Positions 43,815 through 54,273 of a stretch of 64,000 nt of DNA are shown in pieces (the stretch's first letter is position 1; each line of letters starts with the position of its first letter). Position numbers and translations under genes: made by a program. The stretch covers positions 45,728,711 through 45,792,710 of the forward strand of contig OZ038391.1 of the NCBI GenBank assembly GCA_964036045.1, read 5' to 3'. Under the pieces are notes generated by a model. It worked only from the letters and a program-made list of their open reading frames with translations. It had not been told where the DNA came from and did no database searches. The DNA is from Eutreptiella sp. 'Long Island Sound 2002'. Lineage: Eukaryota > Euglenozoa > Euglenophyceae > Eutreptiales > Eutreptiaceae.

Positions 43815-46800
43815 TCACACGGTGTCCCTCCCGTTGTCACATCTCCCTCTCCTCCCGTTGTCACATCCTTGGCTGTACCAGCGTTTCACTGTCACTAATT
43901 TTACATGGGACAGTAGATCTAAGTCTTTCATCTCCGAGCGGATGGGAAGCCACCTCCAGGACCATGGGTAACCTTTGTAACCACACCCTTCCACCAGTGC
44001 TAGTAAGTTCAGGGCTCTTGCGCCCGGGTTGGAGGCGAGGATGATCGCCTTACGAACCACCGCCGGGATCATAGACTGGAGGACCAGGGGGCGGTTTGGC
44101 GACCATTTGCCATCTGTCCCACATGGAGCAGATAGAATCGGGTAAGAGAGGCTGGTGAGGCACGCCCTTCAACACCAGAGAACCCTGGTTGGAAAGCGAA
44201 CCTTCACACCACGTGATGCTGTCCCTGTCCGGCTCCCACTTCATGGGTATACCATATAGATGTGAGTAAAAGAGCTTCAGGAAAGAGCGCACAGCGGGCA
44301 GTATGTGTGGGGGGGCATTGTGCACAGTGATATAATTGTTGTCCATGTACCTGGCTAGAAAAGCTGCAGGGTCAGAAGTAGAGTCATGGGTATATCTGAT
44401 TTCTGCCACCATGCACCTGAGTGGTTGGAAAGTTTGGAAATATGCAGTGAGAGCCGTTGCCTGTGGACTGCACGATCAAGTATCTTCCCTGCGCGACCCT
44501 CAGGGTGGCAGTCCCACAGACCGACCGCATTGAAGGGGATCTCAGCATGGTCGAACGAAGCACGAAAAAGCAGGTGGACCTCCTGGCTGAACCATCCCTC
44601 CATGCCCATCTAGTGGAACTGGTCCCTGTCAGTAGGCACGTATGCAACAAAAGGAAAAGTAAGTGTCTGCCGTGAAGCAAAGGATAACGCGGGCAGGTCA
44701 TTGGGCCAGTGGGGCCCGAGGTCCTGAAGTTGTTCGTGGCGATTTTCGTCATCCACGAAGTCGTATTCTGCCCCCATAAGCCAAAAGTTCATGAGTTGAG
44801 CGCTCAAATAACCCCCAATGGGTACCCCTTTATCCTACTGCTTCAACACAGTGCCCCAGATAACAAACAGGTTGTTAAAATTGACATCCCAATGGACAAA
44901 ATTGATCACCTCCTCAAGAGTTACAAGTCGGAAGTCCCTGCCTGATGCCTTGCCTACCCTGTCAAGCGATTTCAGGCCTCTTTTGGAGATGCTAAGCCAG
45001 AAACCACGGATTTTCCTATACTTCTTAACCACTTTGGGTGTAGTAATGATTCCATGGAGTATTTTCTCTTTACTTAACTCCCAAAATGCATTGTCCACAT
45101 CCCTCTCCCAAAGGGAGAGTGTTTCAGGATTTCAGTGGCGGATGACATTGTGGACGTCTCTTGTGATTAACGTACTAGGGGCACTCCACATTGGAAAGGC
45201 GATGTGGAATTCCCGCAGTAACAGGCTTAGGCAGCGGCCGATCAAACGCGAGGCATAGCGTAGGGGGTGGTGTTTGTGCGTGATCGCAAGGCGCCACTTC
45301 CAATCGTCTTCTGATGGATTCGTTAGTTTTCCGTTTCAGGAGCCGGAACGCAACAGGGGCATGGTAACAGTGTTTGACCTTTTCCAGGACCGACCAAATA
45401 GACGTAGGGGGCATTCTACCCTTGTTCCACATGCCATGGTTGTTTGCGAAACCCAAAATCTTGTGATCAAGAGCGGAAACAAGGATTTGATACAAGACAT
45501 AGCGGTCAGCGCACCCAGGGGACAATTCAGTCGCAATGAGAGTGAAGTCAGGGTACAGGATGGTTAGCGTATAGAGGGCTGTGTCCCCATGGACCGCACA
45601 GACTGCATGAAGCTTGCATGGCTGCTTATCCCACATGCCCCCTGTCATACCCAACTTACGAAGACGTTCGTTCACTTCCTCAAACCGGCAATTGTCTAGA
45701 GCACGGCATTGTTTCAGAAGCTGGTCTCTGTAGGAGCGTACAACCTGTGCAATCGATGTACTGTCGAGAAGTGGGTCGCAGCCATTGGAAAAGGGGTGGA
45801 GGGTGTCCGCAAGCGTTTCTGTTGCCTGCTTGATGAAAAAATCAGTAGGGAGGGTTGCATTGCGGGCGTTTTGTAGAACGACCTGCAGTAGATGGGAAGG
45901 CATAACCTGGGCCCACTGGTCAGCGGACTTGATGAGCACATGCGATTGTGTGCCCTGAAAGAGTGCAGGGTGCCGTGACCGCAAACAGTTGCAGGGGTAG
46001 GGGATCTGCGTAAAACAGGTTGCCAATTCCGATTGGATGGCATGTGTGTGCTGAGAGAAAAGGAGCACGTCAGTGCCGGAACCTAGACTCTTCACTGAAC
46101 AAGGTTGTTTACGTAGGAACTACGCAGTACTGCTTTCACCGCCGTGACTGTCTGACCTGTCACCATGGACGCCACTTTGGGGGTGGACTTAGGAATGACT
46201 GAAACAGCCAATATTAACCATCGTTGCAATGGCCGCGGCAGGGAAGGGGATTCAATACGTTTTATCATAGAAGACCTCACATGGGTGAGTAGCGGTTTGC
46301 TGTAGGTGGGGAGGAGCAAAGGAATCCGGCGCGGTAAATACAACTTGTAATCTTTTTGGAGGATTTTTTGTACCTTACTGAAAACCCGGTCGAACATCCT
46401 TGAAGAGATGACAAGCTTGCTCTCAGTGAGAAGGTGCAAAAGCTGGGTAGCAGAGAATCCATGTCGGGATTTAGTGAGAAACTCAGAAGCAGTCTGAGCT
46501 CGTGGTTTGTTATCAGCAAGGAGAACTTCATGAGCCAGCCACTCCACATTACGCGGGCCAGAGTAAGGGTTCACGCCGTTCAGTGTGGGACTCACAAGCT
46601 GTTCGGTAACAGATTCGTGCCGGTCTGCCTCATCACGGTTTGTGTAGTGTAGAGGAACGATACTAGCGCGATGTGTGCCGACACGTGCAAGGCCGGGTAC
46701 TTGGGAGAGAGGGCTTGTGTCCCAGTTTTCCCAGAGTACGCAGGTGGCGGCGACACTGGCCGTGGAAGTGTCTGCGTAGTGTGTTTGCTTGGCGTGCATG

Positions 46801-48490
46801 CTCAGCAAGGCGTCTTAGAGGGGTTCGTTTGCATCTAATTTTTGCTCCTAATTGGCCAACGTATGGCGGGAAACGTCCTACCATAGCACAGATGAGAATT
46901 TTTGCTCGGTGGAGTGAGGTTCCTAGCGGTATCTTAGCCAGGCGAGCAATTCTAGCGAGGCGAGGGCAAGGGGAGTCACACAGCAGTTTGTTGGCCTTGC
47001 ATAAATTCTCATCGACTTGAGACCAAGGCACACGGCGTCTTGAAAGCATTTTCTTCCTCTCCGTAGCAATTGAGTCCCATTCGTTCCAGAAAGCGTCCAC
47101 CTATGTGTTTCGTTCCGTGACAATTGGTGTTTTGGTAAAAACAAAAGGTGTCCCACCATCGGCATCCCGGTGTCTTCGTGTGAGGTGCTGTATGGATGAT
47201 TGGATCGAAGCAGAATCATGGGGGGTAAAAGGGTTGGCATCGGAGCGATAGATCACACATAGCTCCCGGTGTCCTGAAACGAGTGCTGGCTTCCGACCCT
47301 GTCCTGACATGTGGTAGAACATGAACCGTCTCATGGAGGTCAATACCAGCATCATTCCTTTTGCACCGTAACCATCAACCCACGCGTTCATCACACGGCA
47401 GTTTTCTCTTCAGTACAGGACATACACATGGGATTCGGTAGTGCTAGGCGTAAGAAGAGCCGCATACAGCAGCGTTAACCAAGAAGACAGCATTTTAGGG
47501 CAGAGGCAATCCGGTCGCACCAGGATGTTCTCTCCTCTGTCAAAAATAGCAGTCTGTAACTCACCGTCTGTAAGCAGCGTGCTACCAAATACCACATCCG
47601 CAGTGGTGGAGGCAGGGTAGGTGGATCCAGGTATAACGGTTAGCGGGGAGCCACCGATGCAACACTTCACGTGAAGAGAGTTGGCAAGGAAATCCTCCCA
47701 ACCCCCCGAAAAAGTGTAGCGTGTGTGCGGTATATCCAATTCATACAAGAGGAGGTTGAGTGTGTTGTATTCACGAAGAAAGGTACCCAGGTCCTCATGG
47801 TCCAATTGTGTGTTAATGGAAAGCCATGAGTGATGATTGTTCACGGCCGCATATAAGCGCCACAATTTTCGCATGCATGGATTGTTTTTGACGTCATAAA
47901 ACCTGGATTGTTCCATAGGGCCCAGTGCACGGGGGGTGCATGCCAGTTGAAGGCAGATGCTGCCAGTTGATGGCGCATCGGTGTGTAACCAAGAGAAGGC
48001 CGCCGTGGCTCGTCCAACAGTCCAAAAAAGCTGTCGTGACTCGCATCAACAGAGAATGTGTGTGAATCAACGCTAAAATTAGACGACTCGTTGGACAAAC
48101 CTGAATAGCAGGGCGTGAGGGGAGTGGAAATGTAATCATCGTGTTGCAAGTTGGAACGGATGTCGGAAATTGAACATTGTAGTGTTTGGATGACAGATTG
48201 CCGCTGAATCATTTCGCTCCATTGCTGGTTTAGGAGCTCGACGAGGTGGGGCGTCAATAGGTTTCGAATTTCTTTGGGAAGGCTCATAGGTCCTGGGTGA
48301 CTAGTTCTTGGACAGTTTTGCAGCGTCTAGGCGATTTTTTGGAGATGAACCAGATTTTTCCAGAGTGAGGCGTGCAGCCTCAGCACATCCGTTTCCGTTG
48401 CTTAAGGGGACCTTGACACCCAGGCCTCCTTTGAAGGGTGGTAACGGGATAGATTCGCCTTGTGGGTCTAAACTCTGTACAACCACGTGA
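43815..48490 (-). pseudogene. Reverse transcriptase retroelement (non-LTR-like), decayed
   Basis: Minus strand. The first part (from MSLPKEIRNLLTPHLVELLN at 48287) has several open pieces without known motifs. The polymerase core lies at 45110-43815: motif A ERDVDNAFWEL near 45100, motif B KGVPIGGYLSAQLMNFW near 44820, motif C RYMDNNYI near 44345, then a conserved-looking tail with ALNLLALVEGCGYKGYPW. Motif C has Asp-Asn where active enzymes usually have Asp-Asp. In-frame stops include TAG before motif B, TAG near 44610 and 47101, and TGA near 45129 and 47410, besides frameshifts. It interrupts E5. Confidence 0.7.
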
Positions 48491-48522
48491 CCATCAGCGT
48501 CATCAGCACCATCACGTGACCA

Positions 48523-48816
48523 TCACCATGTACCGCATGCCGTGCTCAACATGAATTGGCTTTGTACTACTTCAACAAGTGGACATACGGCGGCGGATCG
48601 CGGCGACACAACCCCGGACGACACCTCCAAGGGGGTGGCAACATATGGCAAAAGTTTGTCTCTTCCCGCGAGCAACCCCCTTTTGGTACATTGTCGCTCC
48701 AACTTCAGCATGTTGCGCGTAGGAAGGCTCATATTGCGTGCCGTTTGCAAAATTTGTACCACCTCCTCCGACACGTGGTCGTCATCAAGCTCGCGCATTT
48801 CGCCGGACTTGATCAC
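48523..48816 (-). pseudogene. E5 transposase, N-terminal block
   Basis: It reads MLKLERQCTKRGLLAGRDKL, then AAVCPLVEVVQSQF. This aligns with RALLRMSRRCTQRDLRTVRQ and AAHVPLQSIVQNAI of E2 gene B: the CT.R.L...R....PY pattern and the PL..VQ end are shared. It is the main link that ties E5 to the E1/E2/E3 group. Confidence 0.5.
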
Positions 48817-49261
48817 GAGTGAGTTAATTGTTGTTGCTCCGCACTACTGTAACTACGAAGCCAACCCCAGAATCTGTACATTCGCCAACTCCTGGTCAAC
48901 TCCATGTCGAGAGCATTCAACTTGCTTGTACTTGTGCACTGTGTTGTTGCTACGCCTTGTGCATGAAATGTGAGGAACTATCTATATTTTACAGCTTATG
49001 GTTGCGTTGCTTTGTTGATATGTTGCAATATGTGGGTTTTTTGGGTCGAAGCCAACTTTTTGGAAGCCAGGTCAAAGTTGGCGCGCCAACTCAAGAGTTG
49101 GCGCGCCAATTTGGCGCGCCAACTCTTGAGTTGGCGCGTGCCAAGTCCGGTTTTGGCGCGCTCCAACTGCCCCATTCTTCCTGTTTGTTTGCACCCCGTG
49201 CCCCTTACACCCTTCATTCATTCCCTTTGCCTTCTAGGCATCTCATCGCTTTATTCTTCTG

Positions 49262-50690
49262 ATGCCTGCAAAGCAACCCAAGAAGGGCAAGGGGAAGAAG
49301 GTGACAGTCGTCCCTGACCCCACGTCTGCCCCCGCCAACCCCGAGGTGCAGGCGGTGCTCGACGCCCACATCGCCAACGTCGGCTCCGAGCACTTCCCCG
49401 CGGGCTATTTTCCCATCCCCTACACCCTCACCCCCCCGGACGCCGAATCCTTCCCTCAGCCCCCCCCCCTCCGCCAACCCCTGGAGGCCGCCCTCTTCGG
49501 CAAGTGGGACCAGCCGGGCAATCCCTACTTGGTCTGGCGAATTGACGCCACCCGTGTTAACTTCGCCCTGACTAGGGGGGTTCTTAGCAGGTTCTGCTGT
49601 GCCGTGATGGGACGGTACCCCACGACGCTCGCGGTCGAGTTGAAGCTTTCTCAAGTCACCCTTGAGGCCTTCAACAAGACCCTGAAGCTGTGCACTGCTG
49701 CAGCGTCAAAAGAGTTTGTCAACGTTCTCGCGCTGCAGGAGAAGCCGCCTAACGGTCTCGACCCCGAGGAGCAGTGGCTGTGGGTGGATCCAGTCAAAAA
49801 AAGTGAATGGACGCACCGCACGGCCATTGACGCCGTCGTGCGGTACCAGACGGTGAAGGTGCCGGCGTGGGATGCAGTAGCTCCCACGGAGTTCTCCACC
49901 AACCGTCGCCTGCGCACCCACATCCCTGACATCACCCACCCCACCCTCTACAGCACCAACGCCCCCTTCACCATGCTTGGCATGGGTTGCCCCCACCCCT
50001 CCTTCCACAACTCCTACCCCGTCGCCACCCACGACATCCCCAACCCCCCCATCGTCACGGAGGAGGGTTTTGCCGCGGCGGGCTACCGCTAGTATGACCG
50101 CATCATCCCCGAGGATCTGGGGGCCAAACTGGCGGAGCTCGCCACGGTGGAACTCAACCCGTCAATGCTCGAGGAGGTGGACCTCCAGGCCCTCGGGGAA
50201 GGTGGGGGGCGCTCTCAGACGACGGTCTCCAGCGTCCCCCACTGGCTCCCGGACGACCTCTGGCAGGCAGTTCTGGCCCTGCTGGGGTTCTCCCTCCCAC
50301 CGCTGGAGGGACTTGAGGCCTTGTGCCCCAAGATCATCGAGCGGTGGGAGGCAGAACCCTGGAAGGGCTTCCAGACCCCCCACCGCGATTTTGCACTGTC
50401 AGTGAAACAGTCACTGCAATGCATGGTCGTGTTCATCCCCCTCACCACCTCCCCCCCGTCCAAGTCCCTCCAGGTGTGCCCGGGCACGCAGGGGGGCTAT
50501 CACGCTGCGAATCGGTGGGATATTGTTATCCAACCGCTTCGCAGCGTGACGCTCCTCCGCGGGACGGTGATCCACCGCGGTGCGGGCGGGCCTGGCCGGG
50601 CACTGTTCATCCCGTTTGCACCCGCCGGCTACCCGTCGTATGTTGACCGTGGAGCCGGAGAGTGTAACGGAGCTGATGAACAGTGTTGTC
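49262..50690 (+). pseudogene. E1c gene A, truncated
   Basis: It parallels 15904 onward (MPAKQPKKGKGKK). Codon CAG of the longest copy (YRQYD) is TAG at 50090-50092; the frame then continues openly through PHRDF and VIHRGAGGPGR to the deletion junction. The dioxygenase core residues are retained. A second CAG to TAG change (GQLQRW) is at 50779, in the remnant of exon 2. Confidence 0.85.
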
Positions 50691-50861
50691 ATGGGTTGTC
50701 TCAGTTGTGCCATTTGTGCAGGTGCGCCCCCCCTCCACGCACAACCGGCTCCTCCGCTGCAGCATTGACGCTCTGGGATAGCTGCAGAGGTGGAAGCAGT
50801 GCGAGTGGAGCGACGTGCGGGCCATTGCTCCTGCCCCCCACTTGAAGGAGGTAGCGCAGGC

Positions 50862-51618
50862 CGTGAGGTGGGTGCAATGGTTCTTGGATCCCATTCGGAT
50901 CCAGGCACGGACCGCCACCGGTGTGGCGTTGGAAGACGAGAGGAAGGATAAGAAGAAGGTGCCCCTGAAGATCGAGCAGACGGCGGCTGCAGAGTGGGTG
51001 AAGAGTGAGGGATGGGACACCATGTGTGGCCATCTGGAGGGGGAGGGCCTCCTGCAGCATGTCGTTGACATGGGGGGGGTCGAGGTGTCCTGGACGGACG
51101 CCTTCCCGCAATGGGGAAAATCCTTGTTGGCAACAAGCGATGTCGTCTGGAAATCCGGACCGTTGCAGTTGCCCGACATGAAAATTCTGCGAACAGAATT
51201 GAAAAAAATGGGGGAGGCCCATCAGGCCTGTGAAATGAACGTCACCCTGTGGGCCCATCTGTGGATTGACCACCTGTTGGGATGGGCCCGGAGGTGGGGG
51301 CACATTGGCATTTTTGCCGCCTTCAAAGGAGAGGGGCGCCACAAAGCCCTGAATTGTGAAATTTCCAAGCGCAGCTTTCGAGGTGGAAGTAAAGGCGGCC
51401 GGGTGTCCAGACTGCGGGGGGCCAGAGTGCGGGTGAAGGGGGGCAAGGGGGATCGCACGCGGAAGGGGTGGGGGGAAGTGATCCGCTCAGATAATCTGGA
51501 CTGGGGGTTGTATAATAAAATTTTTTCGGTTTGGGAGTCGTCGTGGACGAAGCAAAGGGGGTACATAGAGAATAAGGGGGTCTTCGTCCAGGCCGAACAG
51601 GGGTCCCAAGGCATCTGA
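50862..51618 (+). CDS. E1c gene B, 3' part (intact C-terminal half)
   Basis: The open frame covers AVRWVQWFLDPIRIQARTAT, LKIEQTAAAEWVKSEGWDTM, LWAHLWIDHLLGWARRWGH, FKGEGRHKALNCEISKRSF and a basic RGARVRVKGGKGDRTRKGWG region, ending TGA. It lacks the lesions of the longest copy in this region. The Glu in GEGRHK is the candidate third catalytic acid. The N-terminal half with the two Asp blocks is deleted, so it cannot be a transposase alone. Confidence 0.75.
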
Positions 51619-52379
51619 CCTCTATATATGATTGCTATGCCTCCATGGCCCCCAGTTTTGAGCTACGGCTCCACAATGTATACTACTTTCATTATCGGGA
51701 AGCACATCTCTTGCACATTGTTTTACACATTCTTTTGCACATTCCACAAAAAAAATGGAACAATGCTTTCTTCGTGCCAAGTGTGCAAGGGCAGGTGAGG
51801 GACGGAATTTCCAGTGACAACAATAGTGTGCAAGTCGATGGTTTGATCGGTGGGGGGACATTTGGCGCGCGCCAAGTCCGGACTTGGCGCGCCAACTCGG
51901 GAGTTGGCGCGCGCCAACTTGCGACTTGGCGCGCCAACTTGTGAATTTGCGCGAGCCCAGGCCCGGGAAGCCAACTTTGGGACTTTTTTACCGTGTAGGA
52001 GTGTTTTCAGCACGAGAGGGGCATGAAACCCGGGGTTTTTCAGGGTAAAAAGTTTCCATTTACACCAAAAAGGAGGAAAAAATCCCCAGGTAGCCAGTGT
52101 AACAGCATAATAGACACCCGCCATAATTTGGCTGCATTCCGAAGCAAGTTGGCGAATGTCTCTTGGCTTTGTAGTTACAACAATGCCCGCATCCCCAAGC
52201 ACTGTGCCCACAATGAGTTGAAGAAGTTTGTGTCTTTGGCACTGTGCATTGGCCTCTAGCTCCCAGTGGGGGTCACACAATGGACAGTGCCTACAAAAGT
52301 GGCAACTGCCTTTTGCATTGTGTGAAAAGTGCGCCCTGCCGAGAAATGCATACGCAGAATGGGACAGGAAGTATACAGG

Positions 52380-52560
52380 AAGTATACCGGAAGTATATAG
52401 GAACCCCCTTTCTGCACGGGAACCCCCTCCTTTCTTGCCTACAAACTATCCTAGGAACCCCTTCCTAGACCCCTTTCTGTCCACGAACCCCCCCTCCCTT
52501 CCTGCCTACAAACTATCCCAGGAACCCCTTCCTAGACCCCTTTCTGTCTGGGGTGTAGTA
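52380..52560. repeat. E5-specific repeats in a gene spacer
   Basis: A partly tandem block: CTTTCTTGCCTACAAACTATCC-like and AGGAACCCCTTCCTAGACCCC words each occur twice, preceded by short GGAAGTATA repeats. It lies between the E5 accessory gene and transposase, the same kind of position as the E1, E2 and E3 repeats. Confidence 0.7.
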
Positions 52561-53089
52561 AGAAACTTTGCACAAAAAAGATCACAGCATAGCACAGCAC
52601 AACCTAGTGGTCAACTCAGCAGACACCCAGATGTCAATTGCTTCGGTATGTAGTTGTGGGCCACCAATGTTCACTGCTCCCACCCCTCCCCTCCACTTGA
52701 ATTTAATAAGAAATATAACACCATAACCATTTTGGTTCCTTCGACAGAGTGAACCCCACCATGCATGCATGAAAGTGCATAGTGCACAAATCTCGGTGGT
52801 GTCCCCAAGGGGTAGGCTATATCGAGCCACCCACTCGTGACACCACCTTAGGCACCTTGTGCAGAGCGATACTAATGTCCTACGCGAGGTCTCGCGCACA
52901 CGGAAGCACTACGGGGCAAACCCAAAAAAACCTGGCTCATTATGCACCGCGGCCCACAGCCGTTAGCGCGATCACACACGAATACCGGCAGGCGCATGCG
53001 TGCGACTCTAGGGAGTGGCCTGCTCATAGCACACTTGCACTGCAACCCACGGGACACAACTCCCATTTCAAGTTTCTCTCCGTCTTACC

Positions 53090-54159
53090 ACGCCACATCC
53101 CCAGTGCCACTCATACTGCTTACTTGGTGGGGCTATTGCCCTGGCCATTGGTCCTGTTGAGGATGCTCAACGCCCGGCCACACTCTTCAGCCTTCTCTTG
53201 CAGGAGAGCCTCTGCCCGCACCTTGTCCGCAACGGCTTGCTTGCCTTCTGCCTCTGCAGCCTTCAACTGCTCCCGCAATTCATTCACTTGTTCTCGCAGT
53301 CCACATATAGTTGCCTCCTGTTACACGACAATCTCCCTCGCTTCGCGCTCCCTCTTGTTCGCTAGGTCCACGGCCCGCTCTGCCCGTGTCTTGCTGCCGG
53401 AGGCCATGGCCTTCTCGACGACGTCCTGTACAATCTCTCTCATTGTTGCCCGCAGCGCATCCTTCAGCTCAGGTGCCAGTTGCGAAACCAAGGCAGTTGC
53501 ATCGACCGCATCCCGAGAACCACGAATGGGGCTGTCCTGCACACGACGCTTGCTAGGGGACTCTGGTGGTTTTGCTGCTTTGCGTTTCTGTGCTGGTGCT
53601 TTGCAGAGATGCGCTCCGATGGTTGGGTCAATTGGGTGGGTGGGGGAGACAGTAGGGTGCAAAGGGTGCCAGGCTCCTTCTTCACATGAGATCACCCACC
53701 CAACTGGCCTTGTTCTTGCCGCCTGCGATACTTGTCCAACCATCCGTCAAATTCATTGTGGACCTCCAAGGGGACACCAGCATCCAATCCCGTCATCCTT
53801 GCCAGACTCTTCAGGGTCTTGAAGGTGGTGCTCTCGCTGTACACCAAGAAGGACCACGTGTTGCTTTCCTTGGCGTGGGCAATAAGGCACAAGTAGTCGG
53901 CGACCACATACTGCTTCCCGTCTCCCGCATGCCCCTTCAGAAGAGCCGCCATACTGTCGGTGCAAGCCACTGGCAAACGTAGCTGCAAAGGGACAACCGA
54001 CTTTCCCTGTCGCACGCTCAGAGTGCAGTCACGGTGGGCGACAAGGGTCAGGGTGTGCGCTACTCCAGTGGCACGCACGGCGCCGGTATGGTGCCGCGCA
54101 GCTCCGTATGCTGGGGGCGCCCACTCCCGCGATCCTCCTCCGGGGCAGATGGGCCTCAC
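53090..54159 (-). pseudogene. E5 accessory gene with coiled coil
   Basis: On the minus strand, 54159-53700 contains VADYLCLIAHAKESNTWSFL, comparable in place to the CPFWAVV segment of E1. Another frame (53743-53321) gives LAPELKDALRATMREIVQDV and RAVDLANKREREAREIVV, then a TAA at 53321-53323. The same frame continues without interruption into the coiled coil EQVNELREQLKAAEAEGKQA and GRALSILNRTN, with a second TAA shortly before a TGA. It corresponds to the coiled-coil part of gene A. Confidence 0.5.
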
Positions 54160-54273
54160 CGCAGAGGCTCCGGGTCTACGCCTACCCCCAGGGCAACTGA
54201 GAGTTCCACCCTAGTGGGCCGCTCATCACGCCGCTCGACCTGGAGGCGCGGGAGCTCGGTTGGGTAGATTGTC

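Larger units (their letters stand above)
48848..52179 (+). mobile_element. E1c, internally deleted E1 copy
   Basis: The terminal repeats are as in E1; target duplication AC (48846-48847 and 52180-52181). Two internal deletions relative to 15548-22376: one removes from about 17345 to 18930 (junction near 50688), the other from about 19095 to 21160 (junction near 50862, with AGGC shared). It keeps the gene A start (49262), palindromes at both ends (49078-49170 and 51862-51945) and an intact 3' part of gene B. Confidence 0.93.
42300..54160 (-). mobile_element. E5, minus-strand DNA transposon, split by a retroelement and E1c
   Basis: The reconstruction rests on homologous protein blocks in one orientation. 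A coiled-coil/accessory gene (54159-53090) comes first. Then comes a spacer of AGGAACCCCC words (52560-52380), the transposase N-terminal block (48816-48523) and, beyond the inserted retroelement, the transposase C-terminal blocks (43200-42415). AGGAACCCCCC/GGGGGGTTCCT words recur at 42330-42425. E1c (48848-52179) and the retroelement pseudogene (43815-48490) are insertions. I could not find the terminal repeats, so the outer limits are approximate. Confidence 0.5.
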
